A DNA stretch of 5,820 nucleotides from contig SDWK01000658.1 of the NCBI GenBank assembly GCA_004195335.1, forward strand, positions 1-5,820. Reading direction: 5' to 3'. The notes below the pieces were generated by a model. That model was not told where the DNA came from and did no database searches. It saw only the letters and a program-made list of their open reading frames with translations. Every line of letters begins with the position of its first letter. Within the stretch, counting starts at the first letter, position 1. Positions 1-5,303 of the stretch are shown piece by piece. The DNA is from Shewanella sp. GTDB lineage: Bacteria; Pseudomonadota; Gammaproteobacteria; Enterobacterales; Shewanellaceae. Made by a program: the position numbers and the translations under genes.

Positions 1-17
1 CATGGCCCATCTGGAGT

Positions 18-34
18 TGTCTCGCAATTCACCA
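18..34 (+). repeat. Conserved 17-mer, copy 1, ahead of a terminator hairpin
   Basis: TGTCTCGCAATTCACCA recurs at 3246-3262 with a single change (T to A at the tenth base). Both copies sit about 16-20 bases upstream of a GC-rich hairpin whose loop-side sequence is also shared (CCACCC, AAA, CGAGGTGG). This points to two copies of one intergenic element in the same orientation rather than two independent terminators. The function of the 17-mer is unknown. Confidence 0.5.
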
Positions 35-53
35 CCCCCTTTCCAGACATGAA

Positions 54-93
54 AACGGCCCACCCTGGAAACGAGGTGGGCCGTTCTTATTTT
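54..93 (+). terminator. Rho-independent terminator (left edge)
   Basis: A perfect 11-bp stem (AACGGCCCACC at 54-64 with GGTGGGCCGTT at 75-85) encloses a 10-base loop and is followed by TTCTTATTTT. This is a canonical intrinsic terminator on the plus strand, presumably for a gene left of the window. On the minus strand the stem is followed by only a short TTTTC, so it may also end transcription coming from the crp-like gene. Confidence 0.8.
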
Positions 94-191
94 GGAGGGT
101 TTATAAGAATCTGGGTTCTTAGCCACATCTGACCGCTGAAAATAGTCTGGAACAATATATTGGACACTTCTGCCTTCGGCGGTTCGTACAT
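87..191 (-). CDS. Doubtful 34-residue ORF beginning MYEPPKAEV
   Basis: On the minus strand, 31 bases after the regulator's stop codon, an ATG opens 34 codons ending in TAA two bases before the terminator stem. The peptide starts MYEPPKAEV and ends ILINPPK. An N-terminal Tyr-x-Pro-Pro-x-Ala-x-Val stretch is common at the start of many small bacterial membrane proteins, but no membrane segment follows here. There is no clear Shine-Dalgarno sequence (the upstream bases read GACCCTGAC). It could be a degraded remnant of such a gene or chance. The call is mainly positional. Confidence 0.2.
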   Translation of the reverse strand: MYEPPKAEVSNILFQTIFSGQMWLRTQILINPPK

Positions 192-222
192 GTCAGGGTC
201 TATTAGAGCGTCCTATGCGCAC

Positions 223-891
223 CTAAATCTCAAAATCGCCCATTAACTTTTCCAATGTCGGTAGAGATGGGAGTAGAATTTCATCTTTCTTAGCCGTAAT
301 GACTTTCTGCTCTTGGTATTTCTTCAGTATTCGATTAATGCTCCGCACGCTGGTTCCCAGATAATCTGCAATTTCGGTCTTGGTAATTTTAAGAACGGCG
401 GACTTCTTTTCTTCAGCCAAGCTCTGGAACAGTTTCAAAATGGAGTACTCAAGAGGGTATGATAGGTGCGTTGCAGCCCTTGTACTGATATTTTGCAGGC
501 GATAACAGAGCACTTGGTTAACAGACAGGGCAAAGTCTTCATCATCACGAAGCCAATCTAAATAGGCTTTTCGTGACAACACAGCAACTCTGCTTTCCCA
601 AAGTGTCTTAACTGAGCAGTTCGGTGGTTCATCTGTCAAGATTTCCGCCTCCCCAAGAATCTCTCCAGGGCCAACAATGGCCATCAGGAAATCATTCCCT
701 TTTGAAGTGGTGTGATAAATTTTGACAGCCCCCTGAAGGAGAAGGAAAACCTTCTGGGGAGTAACTCCTTGGTGAATTAGAAACTCCCCTGCGTGAAAAG
801 TTTTCTCAACCGTGTAACTGCCTCGCTCCTCACACCTTCGTGCGTACAATTTCAACAGATCTTGGGCCAGCTTTGGTTTGATGGCTTCCAT
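223..891 (-). CDS. Crp/Fnr-family transcriptional regulator
   Basis: This is a 222-residue DNA-binding regulator from the chosen ATG, the usual length for Crp/Fnr proteins. Residues about 30-115 form the cyclic-nucleotide-binding-type beta-roll (GEFLIHQG, VFLLLQGAVKIY, GPGEILGEAEIL). A long dimerisation helix follows at about 120-150, and a winged helix-turn-helix at about 167-205 (TKTEIADYLGTSVRSINRILKK). The beta-roll lacks the Arg-Ser/Thr pair that binds cAMP phosphate in CRP (here NCSVKT), and the few cysteines do not form an FNR iron-sulfur set, so the effector is unknown. The layout recalls E. coli YeiL, but only loosely. A longer frame reaches a TTG at 927 with no Shine-Dalgarno sequence, so the ATG at 891 is preferred, although its upstream bases are a G-tract rather than a normal ribosome binding site. 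It is divergent from the HAD gene. The palindrome at 903-920 is a plausible autoregulatory site. Confidence 0.88.
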   Translation of the reverse strand: MEAIKPKLAQDLLKLYARRCEERGSYTVEKTFHAGEFLIHQGVTPQKVFLLLQGAVKIYHTTSKGNDFLMAIVGPGEILGEAEILTDEPPNCSVKTLWESRVAVLSRKAYLDWLRDDEDFALSVNQVLCYRLQNISTRAATHLSYPLEYSILKLFQSLAEEKKSAVLKITKTEIADYLGTSVRSINRILKKYQEQKVITAKKDEILLPSLPTLEKLMGDFEI

Positions 892-893
892 GT

Positions 894-902
894 CCCCCCC
901 CC
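894..902. repeat. Nine-base C/G homopolymer in front of the regulator's ATG
   Basis: Nine C on the plus strand, read as nine G on the minus strand, lie two bases before the chosen ATG of the Crp/Fnr-like gene and directly after the inverted repeat at 903-920. If translation starts at 891, the tract occupies the ribosome-binding position, and its length would change spacing. If the TTG at 927 is used, length changes would shift the frame. Tract length may also be miscalled by the sequencing. Confidence 0.9.
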
Positions 903-920
903 AAAGGACAAATGTCCTTT
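903..920. promoter_or_regulatory. Perfect 8+8 inverted repeat, candidate operator
   Basis: AAAGGACA-AA-TGTCCTTT is a perfect dyad with a two-base centre, in the 93-base space between the divergent regulator and HAD starts. Its length and symmetry suit a dimeric Crp/Fnr-type protein, but it is not the CRP (TGTGA/TCACA) or FNR (TTGAT/ATCAA) consensus. It lies 12 bases upstream of the regulator's ATG, where binding would probably repress. An RNA hairpin in the leader is an alternative reading. No convincing promoter was found on either strand here. Confidence 0.5.
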
Positions 921-984
921 CTTGCAATAAAGAGCTGCGTGTAAGTTTGCAGTGCTTTCAAAATATCACAACAAAGGGGAAAGG

Positions 985-1686
985 ATGCCTTTTCAAGAAA
1001 TTAGACTGGTTGCCTTCGATGCCGATGACACGCTTTGGGTCAATGAACCCGCTTATCAAACCATTGAAAAAGACTTAGTAGATTTGTTGTCTCATCATAT
1101 CGCCCCTGAAATCGCCCGCAAAAAGCTTTTTGCTAAGAATATCAACAACCTGGAATTGTTTGGCTATGGCGTGAAGGGTTTTATGTTGTCCATGATTGAA
1201 ACAGCGATAGAGATTGGCCAAGGGAAGGTTACAGGGGCAGAAATTCAGCAAATCATTAGCATGGGAAAAGAGATGCTCCGCAATCCCGTTGAGCTGCTTG
1301 ATGGGATTGAAGACGTGTTACACCAGCTCCAAGGCCGTTATGACCTCATGCTTATTACTAAGGGAGACCTAGTTGATCAAGAGAGCAAGATTGCTCGCTC
1401 AGGCTTAGCAAACTACTTTAAACACATTGAGATTCTCAGCGAAAAAAATGAAGAGAGCTATGAAAAATTGCTGGATAAGTACCAGCTACCAAGGAATGAG
1501 TTTTTGATGGTTGGAAATTCTGTCAAATCGGATGTGCTGCCCGTGGTGAACATTGGTGGAAAGGCTGTCCATATACCATTTCACACAACCTGGGATCACG
1601 AACATGTCGAAGAGCGACACCTGAAAAATAAACGATTTATGGAATTGGAACACGCCAAAGAACTGCTCCCTCTTCTGCTCACCTGA
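985..1686 (+). CDS. HAD-superfamily hydrolase (phosphatase-like)
   Basis: This is a 233-residue cytoplasmic haloacid-dehalogenase-type hydrolase, probably a small-molecule phosphatase of unknown substrate. Motif I is FDADDT, with nucleophile Asp12 and acid/base Asp14. Motif II is the Thr of LMLITKGD (Thr125). A Lys in SEKNEESY (about 154) suits motif III, and VGNSVKSD (177-183) is motif IV with the Mg-binding Asp183. The region between motifs I and II (about 20-105) is a helical C1-type cap. The frame extends upstream to a GTG at 952, but the ATG at 985 is preferred because AAAGGGGA precedes it by four bases and the HAD core begins at residue 8. It is divergent from the Crp/Fnr-like gene and upstream of the MATE gene on the same strand (105-base gap). 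Regulation by the neighbour is inferred from position only. Confidence 0.88.
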   Translation: MPFQEIRLVAFDADDTLWVNEPAYQTIEKDLVDLLSHHIAPEIARKKLFAKNINNLELFGYGVKGFMLSMIETAIEIGQGKVTGAEIQQIISMGKEMLRNPVELLDGIEDVLHQLQGRYDLMLITKGDLVDQESKIARSGLANYFKHIEILSEKNEESYEKLLDKYQLPRNEFLMVGNSVKSDVLPVVNIGGKAVHIPFHTTWDHEHVEERHLKNKRFMELEHAKELLPLLLT

Positions 1687-1747
1687 GCGACATGTATCCA
1701 GGAGTGCGGATTTACCAATAGTGTCTTTATAGCAAATCAAAAAGTAA

Positions 1748-1778
1748 CAATACTCTAGCCTCTGTCGGTAGAGTATTG
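1748..1778. promoter_or_regulatory. 10-bp hairpin/dyad just upstream of the MATE ribosome binding site
   Basis: CAATACTCTA (1748-1757) pairs perfectly with TAGAGTATTG (1769-1778) around an 11-base spacer. No T-tract follows. Instead the MATE Shine-Dalgarno sequence GAGGTGG starts three bases later (1781-1787). That position suits an operator, an mRNA leader structure, or a weak terminator for the HAD gene. A repressor site for the efflux pump is the most interesting option, but no regulator for it is visible. Confidence 0.5.
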
Positions 1779-1791
1779 CTGAGGTGGAATA

Positions 1792-3216
1792 ATGATCAAA
1801 TCTAGACGCTGGCAAATCAAGCTACTAAAAACTGAAGTCCGCCTGCTGCTAAACTTGGCGGCACCAATTCTGACGGCTCAACTGGCGCAGCAGGGTCTTG
1901 CCTTTGTTGATACAGTAATGGCCGGTCGGGTCAGCGCAACCGATCTGGCAGGAGTGGCCGTTGGTGGAAGTATCTGGGGGCCGTTGTTCATGTTCCTTTA
2001 TGGCGTGTTCCTGGCAGTCACACCGATGGTTGCTCAGTTACACGGGGCGGGTAATACGTCTGAAACAGGGCCACTGGCCCGCCGTGGCATTATCGTGGCT
2101 CTGCCACTCGTTTTTATTACCATTCTGCTCTTGCGTAATGCCGGATTTGTCTTTACCAAGATGCAGGTTGATCCTCAAATTGCCAGCATCGCTGTCGGTT
2201 ATCTCAACGCTATTAGCTGGGGAGTACCTGCCGTTGCATTGTTCTTCTTGCTGCGTAATTTGAGTGAAGGTCTCGGCTTGGCAAGACCAAGCATGATCAT
2301 CGGCTTAGCCAGTATTCCAGTAAACGTGGCGGGTAATTATGTTTTCATCTATGGAAAGTTGGGCCTACCTGCGATGGGCGGTGTCGGCTGCGGTTGGGCA
2401 TCGGCCCTTAGCCTTTGGTTTATGTGCGGATGCATGCTGCTGACCATATGGCGTGTCAGGAAATACAGCATGACCCACTTCTTTCGCTTGTCCACGCAGC
2501 GCGGCAGTGAGGGGGCCAGGCAACTTATTCGTCTAGGATTGCCGATCGGTTTTTTATTACTGGTTGAGGCGAGTATTTTTACTCTGATCGCTCTGTTTCT
2601 TTCACCTCTAGGGGCGCTGACAGTCGCGTCGCATCAGATCACCTTGAACTATTCTTCACTGATTTTCATGGTTCCACTGAGCATCTCAAGTGCGATTACG
2701 ATCCGGGTCGGTAATGCGATCGGTAAGCAACGACATGATAGGGCACGACTCGTCAGCAAGGCCGGCTTGGCACTAAACTCTTCCATAGCCTTGTTCACTG
2801 CGGCGGTGACCTTGGTCTTTGCCGAAACTATCGCGGGAACCTACACCCGTGATCTTGAGGTTATTAGTATCTCTGTCGGTTTACTATACCTGAGTGCCCT
2901 CTTTCAGTTCTCTGATGCTTTCCAGGTTAGTGCCGCTGCCGCGTTACGCGGTTACAAGGATACACGCGTGCCATTGTTGATGATCGTTATTGCCTATTGG
3001 GTGATAGGCTTACCACTCGGATACAGTCTGGCCTTGACTGAATTTTGGGGCACCCCGATGGGAGCAAAAGGGTTCTGGATCAGCTTGATAGTTGGTCTTA
3101 GTATTACGGCGCCATTGCTCGGTATGCGCTTGGTCAAAGTTGGCAAAGGGGGCGACCCAGATAAAGCCGCAAATATTATCAGAAACAGGCATGCCACAGG
3201 ATGGATTCGAGGGTAA
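1792..3216 (+). CDS. norM: MATE-family multidrug efflux transporter, NorM type
   Basis: This is a 474-residue inner-membrane cation-coupled drug exporter of the MATE family, with full family length and about twelve hydrophobic segments in two six-helix halves. The first half holds QQGLAFVDTVMAGRVSATDLA, where Asp40 matches the helix-1 aspartate of Vibrio NorM. The second half holds LLVEASIF (Glu259), ASHQITLNYSSLIFMVPLSI, and FQFSDAFQVSAAAALRGYKD (Asp375), which match the cation-site acids Glu255 and Asp371 of NorM. All the known acidic coupling residues are therefore present, and it is probably active. Substrates of family members include fluoroquinolones and cationic dyes; the substrate here is not knowable. 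ATG at 1792 is set by GAGGTGG at 1781-1787. A 10-bp dyad lies just upstream. It converges with the recombinase gene. Confidence 0.96.
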   Translation: MIKSRRWQIKLLKTEVRLLLNLAAPILTAQLAQQGLAFVDTVMAGRVSATDLAGVAVGGSIWGPLFMFLYGVFLAVTPMVAQLHGAGNTSETGPLARRGIIVALPLVFITILLLRNAGFVFTKMQVDPQIASIAVGYLNAISWGVPAVALFFLLRNLSEGLGLARPSMIIGLASIPVNVAGNYVFIYGKLGLPAMGGVGCGWASALSLWFMCGCMLLTIWRVRKYSMTHFFRLSTQRGSEGARQLIRLGLPIGFLLLVEASIFTLIALFLSPLGALTVASHQITLNYSSLIFMVPLSISSAITIRVGNAIGKQRHDRARLVSKAGLALNSSIALFTAAVTLVFAETIAGTYTRDLEVISISVGLLYLSALFQFSDAFQVSAAAALRGYKDTRVPLLMIVIAYWVIGLPLGYSLALTEFWGTPMGAKGFWISLIVGLSITAPLLGMRLVKVGKGGDPDKAANIIRNRHATGWIRG

Positions 3217-3245
3217 TTAAGGTAACTATTTCACTGACCTTGTTG

Positions 3246-3262
3246 TGTCTCGCAAATCACCA
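3246..3262 (+). repeat. Conserved 17-mer, copy 2
   Basis: TGTCTCGCAAATCACCA matches the segment at 18-34 in 16 of 17 bases and has the same orientation and nearly the same distance (16 bases) to a hairpin with related stem and loop. The two copies bracket the block of regulator, HAD and MATE genes. Confidence 0.5.
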
Positions 3263-3278
3263 TATTCTGCACACTCGA

Positions 3279-3315
3279 AAGGCCACCCCGTAAATTCGAG
3301 GTGGCCTTGGATTTT
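3279..3315. terminator. Hairpin between convergent MATE and recombinase genes
   Basis: AAGGCCACC (3279-3287) pairs with GGTGGCCTT (3300-3308), with two further pairs possible across one mismatch near the loop TAAATT. The plus strand then reads GGATTTTG and the minus strand reads TTTCG, so the T-tracts are weak on both sides. Its position between two convergent genes suits a bidirectional terminator. Confidence 0.6.
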
Positions 3316-3335
3316 GTGAGGTGTAAGGACTTGCC

Positions 3336-3905
3336 TTATCCTCCAGCTACTTGATGCTCAGCATGAAGTCTGTACACGGAGGATCTGCTGATGCCGTAGT
3401 GCTCCGCGATCTCCGTCTTGCTACAACCCGGTGTCTCGAAGTCTCTAAGCAACGATAGGATCTCCTGCGTGTTTAGTTTGGGCTTGGCGCCAAACTTTAC
3501 GCCACGAGCTATGGCCTTAGCTCGACCTTCCATGGACCGCTCCCGGATAAGCTCCCGTTCGAACTCTCCAATCGCAGCGAGGATGTTGAATTGAAGGCGA
3601 CCATACATAGTTGTGGTGTCTATGCCCTGGTCCAGGACAACCAAGTCCACATTCTTACTTTCGAGCTTTTGAACAACCACCGCAAGATCGACCACTGACC
3701 TCGCTAGGCGGTCTAACTTGGTCACAACAAAGACATCCTCATCTCGAACAAAGTCCAAGGCGTTTTGAAGTTCTGGGCGCCCCTTCGCAGATTTGCCGGA
3801 TGCCTTTTCGTGGAAAACTCGATCGCAGTCGGCCAGACGGTCGAGTTGAACATCCAGCCTATGACCCGCAGAACTCACTCTTGCGTACCCAATCCTCATT
3901 CCCAT
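3336..3905 (-). CDS. Serine site-specific recombinase (resolvase/invertase family)
   Basis: This is a 189-residue small serine recombinase that would cut and rejoin DNA at paired sites through a phosphoserine link. The N-terminal catalytic domain has GYARVSS with nucleophile Ser11 and Arg9, then Gln20, Arg43 (KGRPEL) and KLDRLARS (Asp65, Arg66, Arg69), which match the gamma-delta resolvase active-site set. The dimer helix is at about 102-137 (GRLQFNILAAIGEFERELIRERSMEGR). FGAKPKL leads into a C-terminal helix-turn-helix at about 160-182 (CSKTEIAEHYGISRSSVYRL). Length is close to the 183 residues of gamma-delta resolvase, so it looks intact. The frame runs on to an ATG at 3932, but the perfect Shine-Dalgarno sequence selects the ATG at 3905. 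No transposase, inverted terminal repeats or invertible segment were seen nearby. It may be a remnant of a Tn3-like element or a stand-alone resolvase. Confidence 0.92.
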   Translation of the reverse strand: MGMRIGYARVSSAGHRLDVQLDRLADCDRVFHEKASGKSAKGRPELQNALDFVRDEDVFVVTKLDRLARSVVDLAVVVQKLESKNVDLVVLDQGIDTTTMYGRLQFNILAAIGEFERELIRERSMEGRAKAIARGVKFGAKPKLNTQEILSLLRDFETPGCSKTEIAEHYGISRSSVYRLHAEHQVAGG

Positions 3906-3909
3906 GACT

Positions 3910-3918
3910 ACCTCCTTT
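3910..3918 (-). promoter_or_regulatory. Shine-Dalgarno sequence fixing the recombinase start
   Basis: On the minus strand AAAGGAGGT is followed by AGTC and ATG (start at 3905). It lies inside the longer frame from 3932, so it argues against that upstream ATG. Confidence 0.8.
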
Positions 3919-4141
3919 GTTGCATTTTCCATAGATCAGCAGCAGTGGGTGGAGCCATGAAAATTCATTGAATGGGACGGCCTATTCTCGGAGTGGAGGG
4001 CTTCTGACACACGGGGCAGATTGGTCCAGTTCGCTCACGTAAATTCAATGTGTGCCTCGGATAACACCAAACATCCTTTAACCCGGCACGAGTTTATGAA
4101 TGCGTATTTAATTTACTTACCTAACTCATCCTCTGGTGAGG
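3919..4141. other. Intergenic region without a recognised gene
   Basis: This is the leader between the divergent recombinase and DUF2975 genes. It includes a small palindrome ATTCATTGAAT at 3963-3973 and a related AAATTCAATG at 4041-4050. An imperfect dyad (TAACTCA and TGAGGTTA) lies around 4121-4144. A recombination (res) site would be expected near the recombinase start, but no convincing set of paired subsites was recognised. The second half becomes AT-rich towards the DUF2975 promoter. Confidence 0.4.
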
Positions 4142-4159
4142 TTATCGATAAACGATAAA
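4142..4159. promoter_or_regulatory. CGATAAA tandem and inverted repeat, candidate operator
   Basis: TTATCG-ATAAA-CGATAA is a perfect 6+6 inverted repeat (4142-4147 and 4153-4158). The same bases also give two abutting direct copies of CGATAAA (4146-4152 and 4153-4159). It ends six bases before the candidate -35 box of the DUF2975/HTH unit, so the small HTH protein encoded in that unit is the natural candidate ligand. This is inference. Confidence 0.45.
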
Positions 4160-4165
4160 TTATTA

Positions 4166-4195
4166 TTGACGGGCATGCATTTTGTCCGATATGGT
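4166..4195 (+). promoter_or_regulatory. Candidate sigma-70-type promoter for the DUF2975/HTH unit
   Basis: TTGACG (4166-4171, five of six consensus bases) is separated by 18 bases from TATGGT (4190-4195, four of six). Transcription would start near 4202, giving a leader of about 25 bases that contains the Shine-Dalgarno sequence AGGAGGT. Confidence 0.55.
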
Positions 4196-4227
4196 TATTT
4201 CCATCAACCCAATCAGGAGGTACAACA

Positions 4228-4770
4228 ATGGGCAATTTATTGAAAATCAAACGCCTCAGTAGGCAATTTTACTTATTGGTTTCGCTTCTACTTGTTGCCA
4301 TCCCCTGCTATTACGTCGGCTACTGGGCATTTATCAATTCACTCCCCAATACGCTTGTGAATGTCAATGTAGCCGCGACTTCGTTGATTCCACATCCGTT
4401 GCCGGTCAAGCTTCAGTTAATCGGATTTACCGCCAGTCTGCTCCCCCTTGCCGCACTGCTCTATGGCCTGATAAACCTCCGGCGTTTGTTCGCCCTCTAC
4501 CGAGAGGGTGTCTTCTTTTCCTTTGAGCAGGTCAGCATTTTCAAAAAAATATCGAAGGCTCTATTCGCTTGGGTCCTATTTTCGATGCTATATGAAGCGG
4601 CGAAAAGCATTCTATTTTCGATGGGAAATCCGCCGGGAGAAAGAGTGGTCAGCTTGACCCTCGGCTCGCAAGAAATCACCAACCTGCTGTTTGCCGGGAT
4701 TGTTTTTGTTATCGCCTGGATCATGGATGAAGGACGTATCCTGGTCGAAGAACAGCAGCTCACTGTCTAG
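4228..4770 (+). CDS. DUF2975-family four-helix membrane protein
   Basis: This is a 180-residue integral membrane protein of unknown function. Four hydrophobic segments lie at about 13-33, 62-83, 109-131 and 149-167. Features typical of DUF2975 are LFALYREGVFFSFEQV (88-102) between helices 2 and 3, NPPGER (134-139) before helix 4, and the acidic tail MDEGRILVEEQQLTV (166-180). The ATG is set by AGGAGGT six bases upstream. It is followed after 11 bases by a small Cro/C1-type HTH gene, the pairing commonly seen for this family, and both end at one terminator. The known co-occurrence suggests the HTH protein controls, or is controlled through, the membrane protein; the mechanism is not established. 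The promoter and a repeat-type operator candidate lie directly upstream. Confidence 0.9.
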   Translation: MGNLLKIKRLSRQFYLLVSLLLVAIPCYYVGYWAFINSLPNTLVNVNVAATSLIPHPLPVKLQLIGFTASLLPLAALLYGLINLRRLFALYREGVFFSFEQVSIFKKISKALFAWVLFSMLYEAAKSILFSMGNPPGERVVSLTLGSQEITNLLFAGIVFVIAWIMDEGRILVEEQQLTV

Positions 4771-4781
4771 CCGGAGTTTAC

Positions 4782-4985
4782 ATGCCTATTATTGTTAATC
4801 TCGATGTGATGCTGGCGAGGCGGAAGATGAAATCGAATGAACTGGCAAAACTGATCGGCATCACTGAACAGAATCTCTCGATACTGAAAACGGGAAAAGC
4901 GAAGGCTGTTCGTCTGTCTACCTTGGAGGCTATCTGCAAGCACCTGCAATGTCAGCCTGGTGATATTCTTGAACACAAGGATTGA
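4782..4985 (+). CDS. Small Cro/C1-type (XRE) HTH regulator, YozG-like
   Basis: This is a 67-residue protein that is almost entirely one helix-turn-helix domain (about 6-62). The N-terminal strand MPIIVNLDVMLARRKM is followed by the HTH SNELAKLIGITEQNLSILKTGKAKAVRLSTLEAICKHL, and the end QPGDILEH is typical of the compact YozG-like group. No effector or multimerisation domain follows. GGAG at 4773-4776 precedes the ATG by five bases. It is 11 bases after the DUF2975 gene, so the two are almost certainly co-transcribed. It is a candidate autoregulator through the CGATAAA repeats at 4142-4159. A small antitoxin-like role is possible in principle, but the partner does not look like a toxin. Confidence 0.9.
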   Translation: MPIIVNLDVMLARRKMKSNELAKLIGITEQNLSILKTGKAKAVRLSTLEAICKHLQCQPGDILEHKD

Positions 4986-5062
4986 CCCGTCAGTGTTTCA
5001 GTTCCGTCCTGTATAGCGGTTTTGCAATTCAAGTCACATTGATCACTTATTTCAACACACGG

Positions 5063-5105
5063 AACGGCCCCACCTGAAAGCCAGGCAGGGCCGTTCTTAT
5101 TTTTC
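5063..5105 (+). terminator. Rho-independent terminator of the DUF2975/HTH unit
   Basis: AACGGCCC (5063-5070) pairs with GGGCCGTT (5088-5095). The helix continues as CCTG/CAGG across a 2x2 internal loop (CA/CA) to the loop AAAGC. It is followed by TTCTTATTTTTC. The outer stem and T-tract (GGCCGTTCTTATTTT) are the same as at 79-93, and GCAATTCA at 5024-5031 also occurs at 24-31, hinting at a diverged third copy of the same intergenic element. Confidence 0.85.
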
Positions 5106-5303
5106 ATCTCATAATGAGGTCTTAGTTCACCTAAGGATTTATCAAACGCCATACCCTGCAGATATCGACGTGCGATCAATATTTTGTCGTTTCAGACCAG
5201 AGTTGGTCTCAGCCATCAGACTACAAAGATATAGTAGGTGGTGGAGTCAACTGCATACCCCAGCCATTGAAATCGTGGAAGCCACAACACAGGGGCAGAA
5301 CGG
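5106..5303. other. Intergenic region without a recognised gene
   Basis: Together with the terminator area this gives 318 bases between the HTH gene and the tonB-like gene. A six-base-pair hairpin (AGACCA/TGGTCT, 5194-5209) lacks a T-tract and is a poor terminator for the minus-strand tonB-like gene. No promoter, RNA gene or supported ORF was seen. The open frame crossing it on the minus strand has no ribosome binding site and runs through the terminator hairpin. Confidence 0.4.

Noticed and set aside
153..162. CAATATATTG palindrome
   Set aside because: It is a short AT-rich self-complementary stretch, likely by chance, with no flanking promoter elements.
1486..1815. Antisense frame across the HAD end and MATE start
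   Set aside because: It lies opposite HAD motif IV, includes the intergenic hairpin, and shows no domain features.
1961..2263. Alternative frame inside the MATE gene
   Set aside because: It lies wholly within a confidently identified transporter; its hydrophobic look comes from the out-of-frame codons.
4183..4191. TGTCCGATA resembling a gamma-delta res half-site
   Set aside because: It is a single half-site within the spacer/-10 of a promoter, about 280 bases from the recombinase start, with no paired inverted partner or further subsites.
4952..5179. 75-codon minus-strand frame (MIARRYLQGMAFDK...)
   Set aside because: It has no Shine-Dalgarno sequence, runs straight through the strong terminator hairpin at 5063-5103 and into the end of the HTH gene, and has no recognisable family.
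5194..5209. AGACCA/TGGTCT hairpin as terminator of the tonB-like gene
   Set aside because: The stem is only six base pairs and no T-tract follows on either strand.
5218..5290. Minus-strand stretch reading FNGWGMQLTPPPTISL after the tonB-like stop
   Set aside because: It looks protein-like in one frame, but it is about 20 codons, has no start or ribosome binding site, and overlaps the tonB-like stop in another frame. It was not enough to call.
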